DNA of 41,809 nucleotides from an uncultured Bacteroidales bacterium (GTDB lineage: Bacteria; Bacteroidota; Bacteroidia; Bacteroidales; F082). Each line of letters opens with the position of its first letter. Position 1 is the stretch's first letter. The translations under genes and the position numbers were made by a program. Location: positions 1 through 41,809 of the forward strand of contig CALCYT010000010.1 of NCBI GenBank assembly GCA_937906455.1. The letters run 5' to 3'. A model generated the notes under the pieces. That model saw nothing but the letters and a program-made list of their open reading frames with translations, was not told the DNA's origin and did no database searches. Positions 1 to 7,362 of the stretch are shown here, piece after piece.

Positions 1-175
1 GGGTCGTCGTGAGCAGCGACTTGCCGAAACGGCGGGGCCGGCTGAGGAAGGTGTATTTAACTGAATTGGCTAATTGCCACACCAAATCAGTCTTGTCAAC
101 ATAGACATAACCGCCCTTCCGTATCTCTGAAAAGGTCTGTATCCCTATCGGGTATCTGCGACGCTGAGTGTTCAT
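1..175 (-). CDS. AAA-ATPase-like / PD-(D/E)XK family protein, N-terminal part (cut by window edge)
   Basis: The minus strand reads from an ATG at 173-175 off the window edge, giving 58 residues. They begin MNTQRRRYPIGIQTFSEI, then YVYVDKTDLVWQL, then a Walker-A-like FLSRPRRFGKSLL. This is the N-terminal signature of the Bacteroidetes AAA-ATPase-like family (PF09820), whose members usually carry a C-terminal PD-(D/E)XK nuclease-like domain (PF08011). Those genes occur in many copies per genome, and their role is not established; defence or mobile DNA handling has been suggested. A good promoter lies just upstream. Family call is firm for the visible part; nothing can be said about the missing C-terminus. 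Confidence 0.8.
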   Translation of the reverse strand, partial: MNTQRRRYPIGIQTFSEIRKGGYVYVDKTDLVWQLANSVKYTFLSRPRRFGKSLLTTT

Positions 176-196
176 ATACATACATTTTTCAAATTG

Positions 197-226
197 CAAA
201 TATACATTTTTTTCGCATTCGGCAAA
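197..226 (-). promoter_or_regulatory. Bacteroidetes-type promoter for the AAA-ATPase-like gene
   Basis: On the minus strand TTTG (223-226) is followed after 18 bases by TATATTTG (197-204), fitting the Bacteroidetes -33/-7 consensus. It lies about 20 bases upstream of the ATG at 175. The remaining bases to 333 hold no gene that I can support. Confidence 0.55.
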
Positions 227-333
227 GTCCAATAAAAAATACTTTTCCAGCATCTCGAAAAACAGATAGCTGAGGTCATTCATGACGGCTGTTGGTGCCT
301 GCCTTGACGAACCTGCGAGGATGCCGTGTTTTT

Positions 334-1755
334 TTAAAACACCCCCGGTATCCTTATCCATTCGCGTGCCTCGGCGCAAGTGCGCTCCACGTCTTCCACT
401 GTCTTCGGGATCGGCTTGCCGAGGATTCTGTTGCCTGTTTCGGTGATGAGGAGATCATCCTCGATGCGGATGCCGCCGAAGTCTTTGAATGACTCGAGTT
501 TGTCGTAGTTGATGAAGTCCTTGTGTTTGCCTTCGGCTTTCCAGATGTCTATCAAGGTCGGGATGAAGTAGATGCCCGGTTCGTCGGTGACCACGAAGCC
601 CGGTTTGAGCACCTTGCCGCAGCGGAGGCAACTGAAGCCTTGCTGTGTGGAGCGTGGGGTCTCTTTGTTATATCCCACGTTGGTCTCACCGAGACCTTCC
701 ATGTCGTGCACGTCCATGCCGAGCATGTGGCCGAGGCCGTGAGGCTGGAAGAGGTAATGCGCTCCTGCCGCCAGAGCGTCGTCAACGTTGCCTTTCATCA
801 GGCCGATGCCCTGCAGACCCTCGATGAGGGTGCGTGCCGCGAGTTTGTGCATCTCCATGTAACGGATGCCCGGCTTGGTTTGTTTTGCTACTTCCATGTT
901 GGCTTTCAGCACTATCTCATACACGTCGCGCTGACGGCTGTTGAATTTGCCGCCGACAGGTGTGGTGCGTGTGAAGTCGCTGTCGAGGTAGTTGAATGTC
1001 TCCGCGCCGCAGTCGCAGACCATCATCCGGCCTTCTTTCAGCACGTTGCCGTGATAATGGTTGTGCAGCGTCTGCCCGTCCATGCTCACGATGTTAGGGA
1101 ACGAGATGCCGCAACCTCTTGCTATGGCGATGCCTTCGATGGTGCCACTGATTTCTTGTTCAATGACGCCGGGCTTACACATCTTCATGGCAGTGGTGTG
1201 CATGTAATAAGCAGTGTCGGCAGCGTATTCCATCTCTTTGATTTCGATGTCGCTCTTTATCTCGCGCAGGCTCACAATAGCCTCGATGAGCAGCTGGCTT
1301 ACGTGGTTTTTCACCTCGCTGATGCAGATGTCCATGAAATTGGCTATCTTGATGGTGGTGTCGCCACGGTAGGTTGGGGTGAGGTGTATCATGCGGCCTT
1401 TCTCCATCTGCTCGCGGATGTATTCCGGAAAACGGTTGATGTCGCGGCAGTCTCTGATGCCAATCATGTCGCCCTGCTCCTGCAACGACGGCAGCGGACC
1501 GCACCATATCACGTCGTCGATGGTCACTTCCTGACCGAAGAGGATCTCCTCGCCGCTCTCGAAGTCGATTACACCCACCAAATCGGGATGGTTCAACCCG
1601 AAGAAATAGGCGAAGTTGCTGTCCTGACGGTAATGATAGGTGTTGTCGGGGTAGTTCATCGCCGCCTCGTCGTTTGCTACGAATATTGCTAACCCTTTGT
1701 TCATCAGCTTTTTCAAGGCTGCTCTGTTTTTTACATAAAAGTCTTTTGTGAACAT
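334..1755 (-). CDS. Xaa-Pro aminopeptidase / M24B metallopeptidase
   Basis: 473-residue aminopeptidase P-type enzyme, which removes an N-terminal residue preceding proline from peptides. The creatinase-like N-domain covers about 1-160 and the pita-bread catalytic domain about 170-445. All five metal ligands of the family are visible: D248 (VCDCG), D260 (SDFTRT), H343 in HGLGH, E392 (DEPGIYF) and E432 (GIRIEDD); H339 and H350 match the accessory histidines. An insertion of about 25 residues (around 400-425) separates the last two ligands, unlike the second M24B enzyme at 3969-5249. No signal peptide, so cytoplasmic. A -7 box (CAAAGATA on the plus strand, 1794-1801) lies upstream and a terminator precedes it, so it is probably its own transcript. 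Long plus-strand ORFs here are shadows. Confidence 0.93.
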   Translation of the reverse strand: MFTKDFYVKNRAALKKLMNKGLAIFVANDEAAMNYPDNTYHYRQDSNFAYFFGLNHPDLVGVIDFESGEEILFGQEVTIDDVIWCGPLPSLQEQGDMIGIRDCRDINRFPEYIREQMEKGRMIHLTPTYRGDTTIKIANFMDICISEVKNHVSQLLIEAIVSLREIKSDIEIKEMEYAADTAYYMHTTAMKMCKPGVIEQEISGTIEGIAIARGCGISFPNIVSMDGQTLHNHYHGNVLKEGRMMVCDCGAETFNYLDSDFTRTTPVGGKFNSRQRDVYEIVLKANMEVAKQTKPGIRYMEMHKLAARTLIEGLQGIGLMKGNVDDALAAGAHYLFQPHGLGHMLGMDVHDMEGLGETNVGYNKETPRSTQQGFSCLRCGKVLKPGFVVTDEPGIYFIPTLIDIWKAEGKHKDFINYDKLESFKDFGGIRIEDDLLITETGNRILGKPIPKTVEDVERTCAEAREWIRIPGVF

Positions 1756-1793
1756 AATATCTGATTTTAAATTGTTTTCAATATATTGATTTG

Positions 1794-1801
1794 CAAAGAT
1801 A
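1794..1801 (-). promoter_or_regulatory. -7 box upstream of the M24B gene
   Basis: Minus-strand TATCTTTG, 39-46 bases before the ATG at 1755. No good -33 TTTG stands at the usual distance; that region is occupied by a terminator stem. Confidence 0.4.
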
Positions 1802-1831
1802 AAAAAAAGACGCCAAATTATGACGTCTTTT
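1797..1831 (-). terminator. Rho-independent terminator after the purine permease
   Basis: Minus strand: AAAAGACG (1824-1831), 11-base loop, CGTCTTTT (1805-1812), running into further T's. It ends the permease transcript before the M24B gene. Confidence 0.7.
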
Positions 1832-1851
1832 ATAAGGAATTTTTTAAAAAT

Positions 1852-3045
1852 TTACATAAAGATGTATCTCAAGATGAACAAAATGGCCAAAATCCACATC
1901 GTGACGCTGATTTTCCGGATGTATTCTCTCTTGAAGATGCCGCAGATGGCGTTGAGTACAACGTATGAAATCATACCGAGCATGATGCCGTCGGAGATGC
2001 TGTATGCCAAGGGCATTAACAATGCGGTGATGAATGCCGGGATTGATTCCGAGTAATTGTCCCATTCGATGTCTTTCAGCGGGGCTGCCATCATGACACC
2101 GACGATGACGAGCACCGGACCTGTGGCGGCGTTGGGGATGGCGAGGAATAATGGCGAGAAGAACATCGCGAGGATGAAACACACCGCTATGGTGAAGGCT
2201 GTGAGACCTGAGCGACCGCCCTCGGCCACGCCCGACGCACTCTCGATGTATGTCGTCGTGGTTGAGGTGCCGAGGCATGCACCCGCTGTGGTGGCGATGG
2301 CATCGGCCATCAAAATCTTGCTCACACCGTCAACATTGCCGTCTTTGTCAACCATGTTGGCCTTCACCGACACGCCCACTACGGTGCCGATGGTGTCGAA
2401 CATATCGATGAAGAGGAAAGTGAACACCACAATCAGCATATCTAAGGTGAAGATATGACTCCACTCGAACTGGCAGAAGATGGGTGCCACTGAAGGCACA
2501 CTCGACACCACGCCGTTGTAATGCGTCACCCCCATGGGTATGCCTATGATGGTGGTGGCAAGGATGCCGATGAGCATGCCGCCTCTCACCTTGAGGATGA
2601 CGAGCACTCCGGTGATGAAGAATCCGATGAGGGTGAGTATCGACGACGTCGAGCTGAGGTCGCCGAGAGCCACGTCGGTGGCGGGGTTGTCAACGATGAT
2701 GCCGGCGTTGCGCAAGCCGATGAAAGCTATGTACAATCCGATGCCGGCTCCGATGGCTTTCTTCAAGGTCGGCGGGATGGCGTTGACTATAAGCTCACGT
2801 ATGTTGGTGATTGTCAACAAGATAAAGATGATGCCCTCGATGAGGATGGCTGTCAGCGCAAACTGCCAGCTGTAGCCCATGCCGAGACATACGGTGAACA
2901 CGAAGAAGGCGTTCAAGCCCATGCCGGGGGCCAGTCCGAAAGGCTTCTTGGCGTATAATGCCATGACTAAGGTGCCGATGATGGCGGCGCCTGCCGTGGC
3001 GGTGAACACAGCGTCAGTGGGCATGGGGTTGTCGCCACCAGCCAA
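1852..3045 (-). CDS. AzgA-like purine (adenine/guanine/hypoxanthine) permease, main part of a frameshifted gene
   Basis: 397 residues of a polytopic inner-membrane NCS2/AzgA-family permease, which imports nucleobases with protons. Family blocks seen: NPMPTDAVFTATA at the start, GLAPGMGLNAFF, FLFIDMFDTIGTVVGV, and the substrate-loop motif LGTSTTTTYIESASG. At least ten hydrophobic segments are visible. The open frame begins mid-domain at 3045, but the missing N-terminus is present just upstream in another frame (3047-3172, MLQKLFGFDP and TTFLTMAYILAVNP). Removing one A from the AAA at 3044-3046 gives a continuous protein of about 440 residues, the usual length. Either the gene is a fresh pseudogene or the base is a sequencing error. 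It lies directly downstream of a DUF5020 outer-membrane gene, which suggests an uptake pair. Confidence 0.88.
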   Translation of the reverse strand: MAGGDNPMPTDAVFTATAGAAIIGTLVMALYAKKPFGLAPGMGLNAFFVFTVCLGMGYSWQFALTAILIEGIIFILLTITNIRELIVNAIPPTLKKAIGAGIGLYIAFIGLRNAGIIVDNPATDVALGDLSSTSSILTLIGFFITGVLVILKVRGGMLIGILATTIIGIPMGVTHYNGVVSSVPSVAPIFCQFEWSHIFTLDMLIVVFTFLFIDMFDTIGTVVGVSVKANMVDKDGNVDGVSKILMADAIATTAGACLGTSTTTTYIESASGVAEGGRSGLTAFTIAVCFILAMFFSPLFLAIPNAATGPVLVIVGVMMAAPLKDIEWDNYSESIPAFITALLMPLAYSISDGIMLGMISYVVLNAICGIFKREYIRKISVTMWILAILFILRYIFM

Positions 3046-3172
3046 ACGCGCTGAAGATGCCGGGGTTGACAGCCAAAATGTAGGCCATCGTCAAAAACGT
3101 GGTGATGCCTGCCAAAACCTCCGTCTTGACATTCATCGTCTTGGGATCAAATCCGAAAAGTTTCTGTAACAT
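3014..3172 (-). pseudogene. N-terminal fragment of the AzgA-like permease, separated by a +1 frameshift
   Basis: From the ATG at 3170-3172 the frame encodes the classic AzgA start over 42 codons to 3047, then runs out of frame to a TGA at 3014-3016. The break is at the three A's 3044-3046 (plus strand), where two would restore the frame (Ala-Leu-Ala-Gly-Gly-Asp). A one-base change in a short homopolymer is typical both of recent inactivation and of assembly error. Confidence 0.8.
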
Positions 3173-3187
3173 GGTGCTATTGTTTTG

Positions 3188-3217
3188 AGTTGGAAGTTAG
3201 TAGTTAGAATTTAGAAG
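3188..3217. repeat. Degenerate heptamer tandem array
   Basis: Four 7-base units on the plus strand: AGTTGGA, AGTTAGT, AGTTAGA, ATTTAGA, then AGTT. The stop codon of the DUF5020 gene (3211-3213) lies inside it. Similar 7-bp arrays occur at 9686, 24104 and 35313. Confidence 0.6.
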
Positions 3218-3918
3218 TTCCATTTGACGCCTAAGCAGGGAGCTACATTGAAGCCTTTGTTCTTGTCAAAGTCGCTGCGCCATCCGCCGGCAAAGTTGTA
3301 TGCTAACTCCACCTCACCGCCGATGTTAAGGTTCTCGCATCCGAAGAACTGACCTACGTTGTACCAAAGCTGTGGCTCGCTGAGGATAACCAGTTTGGTC
3401 TCTTCAGTCCCCCAGTTGACTTTCTCGCCCCAAATATCAAGGAAGCCGCTGAAAGAGAGTCCTTTCACGTTGCAGAGGTCTTTCATGCCCCATACGAAAG
3501 TGAACTGCAGGGGTACATTGTCTTCGGCATCCTTGATGCTCTTGTACATCAGCTCGAAGGTGAAAGTGTTGCGGAAATCAGCACTATGCAAGAAATACTC
3601 GGCGCCGAAAAGCCAGGCGTTGTTCGCGAACTGACCTCCGTTCCATTCAACGTGGGCACTTAAACCACCAAGTTTGGTATCTTTCCAGAAGTTCAGGGCG
3701 CGTGCTATCTCGGTGTAATAACCCGTTGGTCCGGAAATCTTATCTGGATGATAGATATCAGTGAAGAAGAACGTGCTTCCCCAGTTGTCGGCCTTGAACA
3801 TTTCAAGAGTCGTTGTGAGATGTTCACGATTAAAATCGTACATTTCTTGGATGTTTGTCTGTGCCTTGGCGCAGAAAGCTGTAGCAACAAGAGCTACGAT
3901 AAGTAAAGCTTTTTTCAT
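3211..3918 (-). CDS. DUF5020 family outer-membrane beta-barrel protein
   Basis: 235 residues with a signal peptide ending at CAKAQ, about residue 20. The mature part starts NIQEMYDF and is rich in alternating aromatic strands (WGSTFFFTDIYH, FGAEYFLHSADF, YNVGQFFG), and the protein ends with WNF, a typical beta-barrel C-terminus. It matches the Bacteroidetes DUF5020 family, which I recall as distantly like the nucleoside channel Tsx. It lies 38 bp upstream of the AzgA-like permease and reads the same way, so a role in nucleoside or nucleobase passage across the outer membrane is a reasonable inference but not shown. The stop codon sits inside a heptamer array. Order in the transcript: small barrel (5904), M24B peptidase, DUF5020, permease. 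Confidence 0.75.
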   Translation of the reverse strand: MKKALLIVALVATAFCAKAQTNIQEMYDFNREHLTTTLEMFKADNWGSTFFFTDIYHPDKISGPTGYYTEIARALNFWKDTKLGGLSAHVEWNGGQFANNAWLFGAEYFLHSADFRNTFTFELMYKSIKDAEDNVPLQFTFVWGMKDLCNVKGLSFSGFLDIWGEKVNWGTEETKLVILSEPQLWYNVGQFFGCENLNIGGEVELAYNFAGGWRSDFDKNKGFNVAPCLGVKWNF

Positions 3919-3968
3919 GATGTTGTAATGTTTAGTTGATTAAATTGGATTAAAAGTAATTTTTCTGT

Positions 3969-5249
3969 TTATTGATTAGTTATTTCATTAATTTCAATCG
4001 CCAAATCTCCAAATAAGTTAACAGGCTCATTATCAGTGATTAAGATATCGTCTTCAAGCCTGATGCCTATGCCTTCCTCACGGATGTAGAGTCCAGGCTC
4101 GCATGAGAGCACCATGCCTGGAGCGAAGGGCTCGTATTTGTCGAGATTGTCGTGGCAGTCCAAGCCAATGTGATGTGCCATGCCGTGCATTAAGTACTTC
4201 CGGTAGAGCGGCTTCTCAGGGTCTTGTTTGTCAACTTCTTGCTGTGTGAACAAGCCGAGTCGTATCATCTCTTTTTCCATCAGCTTGTAGGTCGTCCGGT
4301 TGATTTCATCAATGGTACAGCCCACCTTATATAGTTTTGTAATCTCTTTTTTCACTCTCAAAACCGCCTCGTAACACTCTTTTTGTCGTGGCGTGAATTT
4401 CCCGTTAATAGGGATGGTTCTGCTCAGATCAGATGCGTAGTTTTGATACTCGCAACCCATGTCAAAGAGTAGTAACTCGTTGTCATTCAATATGCTGTCA
4501 TTTTTAGAGTAATGCAGACAGCAGGCGTTTCTGCCTCCCGCGATGATAGGGTGGAAGGCGTGACCGGAGGCGTTGTTCATCTTGAAGATGTATTCCATCT
4601 CGGCCTGCATCTCATATTCATAACGTCCCGGCCTCACGGTCTTAAGGCAATGTAAAAACGCTTTCCCTGTGATGTCGCAAGCGTGTCTTATGATGTCAAT
4701 CTCTTCCTGCGACTTGATTTTGCGTAGCTTATTTAAAATAGGTGCAGAGCGGTCGAAGGTGTGAAGCGGATACTGCTCTTTTATCTCCTTAACGAAACGG
4801 TCTTGAATCGTTGACACTTTCGTCTCGAAACGTGCATATTCGTAAAGGTTAAGGTAAACCTTCGAGCTGCTGAGTATCAACTCTTTAAGCACGTCGTTGA
4901 AATTGTCGGCGTACATCACTGTCTCGCAGCCTGATATCTCTTTGGCTTGTTTTGCGTCAAGCATCTCTCCACGCCAGATGGCTTTCGTCTCGCTATATGG
5001 CTCGATAAAAAGTATCTCGCGCATTGCGGGATTCGGATGGTCGGGATACAATATGAGATATGCGCCCTCGCGGTCTATTCCCGTCAGGTAGAAGAAGTCC
5101 GAGTTCTGGCGGAAAGGGTAACATTGGTCTCCGTTACGCGGAATCTCCTCGTTGGCGGTGAAAACGGCAAGCGCGCCTCTTGTCATCATCGAGGCGAAAC
5201 TCGCCCTGTTTCTGACAAAAAGCGCACTTGGTAAAGTATTGACAGACAT
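3969..5249 (-). CDS. Xaa-Pro aminopeptidase / M24B metallopeptidase (second copy)
   Basis: 426-residue aminopeptidase P family enzyme. The N-domain (about 5-140, including PFRQNSDFFYLTGI) precedes a catalytic domain with all metal ligands: D263 (LFDMG), D274 (ASDLSRT), H359 in HGMAH, E384 (CEPGLYI) and E399 (GIRLEDD). This is closer to classical PepP than the copy at 334-1755, since the two glutamate ligands are separated by the usual short loop. No signal peptide, so cytoplasmic. Its ATG is 7 bp from the stop of the upstream barrel gene, so the two are likely cotranscribed. Confidence 0.93.
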   Translation of the reverse strand: MSVNTLPSALFVRNRASFASMMTRGALAVFTANEEIPRNGDQCYPFRQNSDFFYLTGIDREGAYLILYPDHPNPAMREILFIEPYSETKAIWRGEMLDAKQAKEISGCETVMYADNFNDVLKELILSSSKVYLNLYEYARFETKVSTIQDRFVKEIKEQYPLHTFDRSAPILNKLRKIKSQEEIDIIRHACDITGKAFLHCLKTVRPGRYEYEMQAEMEYIFKMNNASGHAFHPIIAGGRNACCLHYSKNDSILNDNELLLFDMGCEYQNYASDLSRTIPINGKFTPRQKECYEAVLRVKKEITKLYKVGCTIDEINRTTYKLMEKEMIRLGLFTQQEVDKQDPEKPLYRKYLMHGMAHHIGLDCHDNLDKYEPFAPGMVLSCEPGLYIREEGIGIRLEDDILITDNEPVNLFGDLAIEINEITNQ

Positions 5250-5256
5250 GGTCTTA

Positions 5257-5904
5257 TTACATTCCGAGACTGATAAGTTTCACACCCAATGTGACTGTGA
5301 ACAAACTTTGCTTGGTATTGTCGATAGGGAAGTCAGTGCCATCGATTTGCAAGGTGTTGCCATCAATGATGTTGGTCAGACCGAAACTGTAGTTTATGTC
5401 AAGAGAGAACAGCAGCACATCGATACCGACACCAACGGCACCGCCCCATGTCATGTTGTTTGCCTCAACATCCAATTCCTGATTAGTCACGTTGCAGGTT
5501 TTATTCTGGTCAACGACAAAATACATCACAGGACCGGCATGCGCTCTGAGTTTCACCACTTTCCAGTCAAGGAACTGATATCCGATGAAAATCGGCAGTG
5601 CCAAATTCTGCTGGCTCATCTCAATCCTTGGATTGAGGTCGGAAATGCTCACTCCTTCAAGAGAGAAAATCTGGCTGCTCTTAAACCATAGCAATTCCGG
5701 CTGGATGAGGACGTTCTTGATGCACAAACGACCATAGATGCCGGCTGTAAAATGCTCTGAAAAACCGGTTTTGATGTCAGCTTTGTCAACCGACAAATTG
5801 GCCGCTTGATAACCTAATTTCGGCCCGAAATGGAATCCGACACCTTCTGCTCTTCCCACGTTGGCGAAGAGAACAACTGCTAAAACAAGTAATAATTTTT
5901 TCAT
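5257..5904 (-). CDS. PorT-like outer-membrane beta-barrel protein (OMP_b-brl_2 type)
   Basis: 215 residues with a signal peptide (KLLLVLAVVLFANVGRAEG). The rest is a small eight-strand-like barrel: GFHFGPKLGYQAANL near the start, then alternating strands such as NLALPIFIGYQFLDWKVV and FSLDINYSFGLTNII, and a TVTLGVKL ending. This resembles PF13568 barrels, common and mostly uncharacterised in Bacteroidetes. Divergent from a second barrel gene at 5987, with which it shares an abutting promoter. First gene of the minus-strand run 5904 to 1852. Specific function unknown. Confidence 0.75.
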   Translation of the reverse strand: MKKLLLVLAVVLFANVGRAEGVGFHFGPKLGYQAANLSVDKADIKTGFSEHFTAGIYGRLCIKNVLIQPELLWFKSSQIFSLEGVSISDLNPRIEMSQQNLALPIFIGYQFLDWKVVKLRAHAGPVMYFVVDQNKTCNVTNQELDVEANNMTWGGAVGVGIDVLLFSLDINYSFGLTNIIDGNTLQIDGTDFPIDNTKQSLFTVTLGVKLISLGM

Positions 5905-5942
5905 AAATTTAAAAATTTTAATTGACTGCTAAATTTTTTTAT

Positions 5943-5958
5943 TATTTTTGCAAAGATA
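5943..5958. promoter_or_regulatory. Back-to-back -7 boxes of the divergent barrel genes
   Basis: TATTTTTG (5943-5950, plus strand) directly abuts CAAAGATA (5951-5958), which is TATCTTTG on the minus strand. The two boxes form a near palindrome with no base between, so polymerase can hardly occupy both at once. Confidence 0.5.
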
Positions 5959-5986
5959 TTAAAAAAAATTAAACAAACTACAAAAA

Positions 5987-6604
5987 ATGAAAAAGATATT
6001 TTATTTTTTGCTTTTCATGTTGGCTTTTACTTTCGCCGCATCAGCACAACGCTTTGAATATCAATTAGGACTGAAAGGTGGGGTCGGTGCCGCCTACTTG
6101 GGCTCCAACGACGACAACATCGTGAACAAGGACAATGGCATAACTTACAAATTCGGACTTACCGGCACTTATTACTTCAAGGAGAGCTATGGATTCACCT
6201 CGGGATTCAACATTCTCGGCTCTGATATCTCGTATAAATACAAAGTGAACGATTTGAACACCCCCGAGGTGCAAAAAAGAAATCTTAAAAACACTTATCT
6301 TCAGATTCCTCTTCTGCTGAAGATGCGGACCGACAATTTCGCCAACAGATACCATATCTTCGGCGAGATTGGATACGGTGTGAACATTTTTGTTGACTCG
6401 CAGGACAAAAACGAATATCATCACGATTACCGTGACGTCTGCAGCTCGTTTATCGTACATTTCGGCTTCGATATGGTGGTGCTCAACCGCAGCACACTGG
6501 TGTTTCTTATCGGATACGACAATTTCTTCACCAGCATGATGACGATGAAGAGCGAAAAAATGACGATGAGCAATCTTTGTTTTGAAGTGGCGTTTTTGTT
6601 CTGA
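5987..6604 (+). CDS. Small outer-membrane beta-barrel protein (OMP_b-brl_2 type)
   Basis: 205 residues with a signal peptide ending at ASAQ (about residue 20), then FEYQLGLKGGVGAAYLG and alternating hydrophobic strands to a terminal FEVAFLF, as expected for a barrel handled by the BAM complex. It belongs to the PorT-like small barrel group, like its divergent neighbour, but the two are not close in sequence. Its TGA overlaps the ATG of the next gene (TGATG at 6602-6606), implying translational coupling to the nitrilase-fold gene. Function unknown. Confidence 0.72.
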   Translation: MKKIFYFLLFMLAFTFAASAQRFEYQLGLKGGVGAAYLGSNDDNIVNKDNGITYKFGLTGTYYFKESYGFTSGFNILGSDISYKYKVNDLNTPEVQKRNLKNTYLQIPLLLKMRTDNFANRYHIFGEIGYGVNIFVDSQDKNEYHHDYRDVCSSFIVHFGFDMVVLNRSTLVFLIGYDNFFTSMMTMKSEKMTMSNLCFEVAFLF

Positions 6605-7362
6605 TGAAGATAACTCTTGCGCAAATATGCTGTGTCGCCTGCGATGTGGAAGGCAACGCGGCGAAGATTATAGAGGCGGCTCACAAAGCTAAAGCCTCTT
6701 CTTTAGTGATTTTTCCCGAACTTGCAGTGAGTGGCGTATGCTCTGCCGAAACTTTCAAATCGCCTGGTTTTATTGATAAATGCGAGATGGCATTGGATAA
6801 AATAGCCGCCGAATGCGACACCGTCCCTGTACTCGTGGGATGCCCCGTCGGGAAATTCAACGCGGCGGTATTTATGTTCCAGGGTCAACGTAAGGTGTTT
6901 AAAAAGAAACAGTTGTCGGCTCTCGAACAAGACGTGTTCGTGCCTTCCGATGAAGACGCCGTTTTGCAAATAGGTTGCCATAAATATGCCGTGACAATAG
7001 GGTCTGACCTCGCCAACACCAACGACGACGTGTTCTTGCTGAAAAACCGTGTTGACGAGCTGATGCCCTTGGGCGTGGATGTCATTATTAATATAGGTGC
7101 CGACAAATGTGGCGCAAACCGCTCGAGGACACGCCGCGACGAGCTGAGGCATAATGTGCTGAAAACCGAGCGCCCATTAGTGTTTGTGAACAACGTGGCA
7201 CCAAAAAAAGAAGCCTCCTTCGACGGCGGCTCCATGATTTTCGGCTACGAAAGCTATGTCGTGGCATCGGCTCCGTTCTTTGAGGAAGCAGTGATGGATG
7301 TCAACCTCGAATGCCTCATCTCGATGAGACACGAAGATATGCAGCAAGACTACGTTCTATAA
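6604..7362 (+). CDS. Nitrilase-fold (carbon-nitrogen hydrolase) protein lacking the catalytic Cys
   Basis: 252 residues that align by eye with the glutaminase (nitrilase) domain of glutamine-dependent NAD synthetase and other CN hydrolases. Seen: LAQICCVACDVEGN at the start, the catalytic Glu block IFPELAVSG (E39), a Lys block KVFKKKQL (K102), and later VDVIINIGADKCGANR. Where the family has ICED with the nucleophilic Cys, this protein reads TIGSDLA, so Gly133 stands in the Cys position. No NAD-synthetase domain follows, and the length is that of a lone nitrilase domain. It is therefore either a dead enzyme with a binding role or one using different chemistry. Starts on the stop of the barrel gene; its end overlaps the convergent phosphorylase by 6 bp. 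Confidence 0.7.
   Translation: MKITLAQICCVACDVEGNAAKIIEAAHKAKASSLVIFPELAVSGVCSAETFKSPGFIDKCEMALDKIAAECDTVPVLVGCPVGKFNAAVFMFQGQRKVFKKKQLSALEQDVFVPSDEDAVLQIGCHKYAVTIGSDLANTNDDVFLLKNRVDELMPLGVDVIINIGADKCGANRSRTRRDELRHNVLKTERPLVFVNNVAPKKEASFDGGSMIFGYESYVVASAPFFEEAVMDVNLECLISMRHEDMQQDYVL

Noticed and set aside
523..1692. 389-codon open frame on the plus strand
   Set aside because: Antisense shadow of the M24B peptidase, which has all catalytic motifs; the shadow has low-complexity His/Val-rich sequence with no family match.
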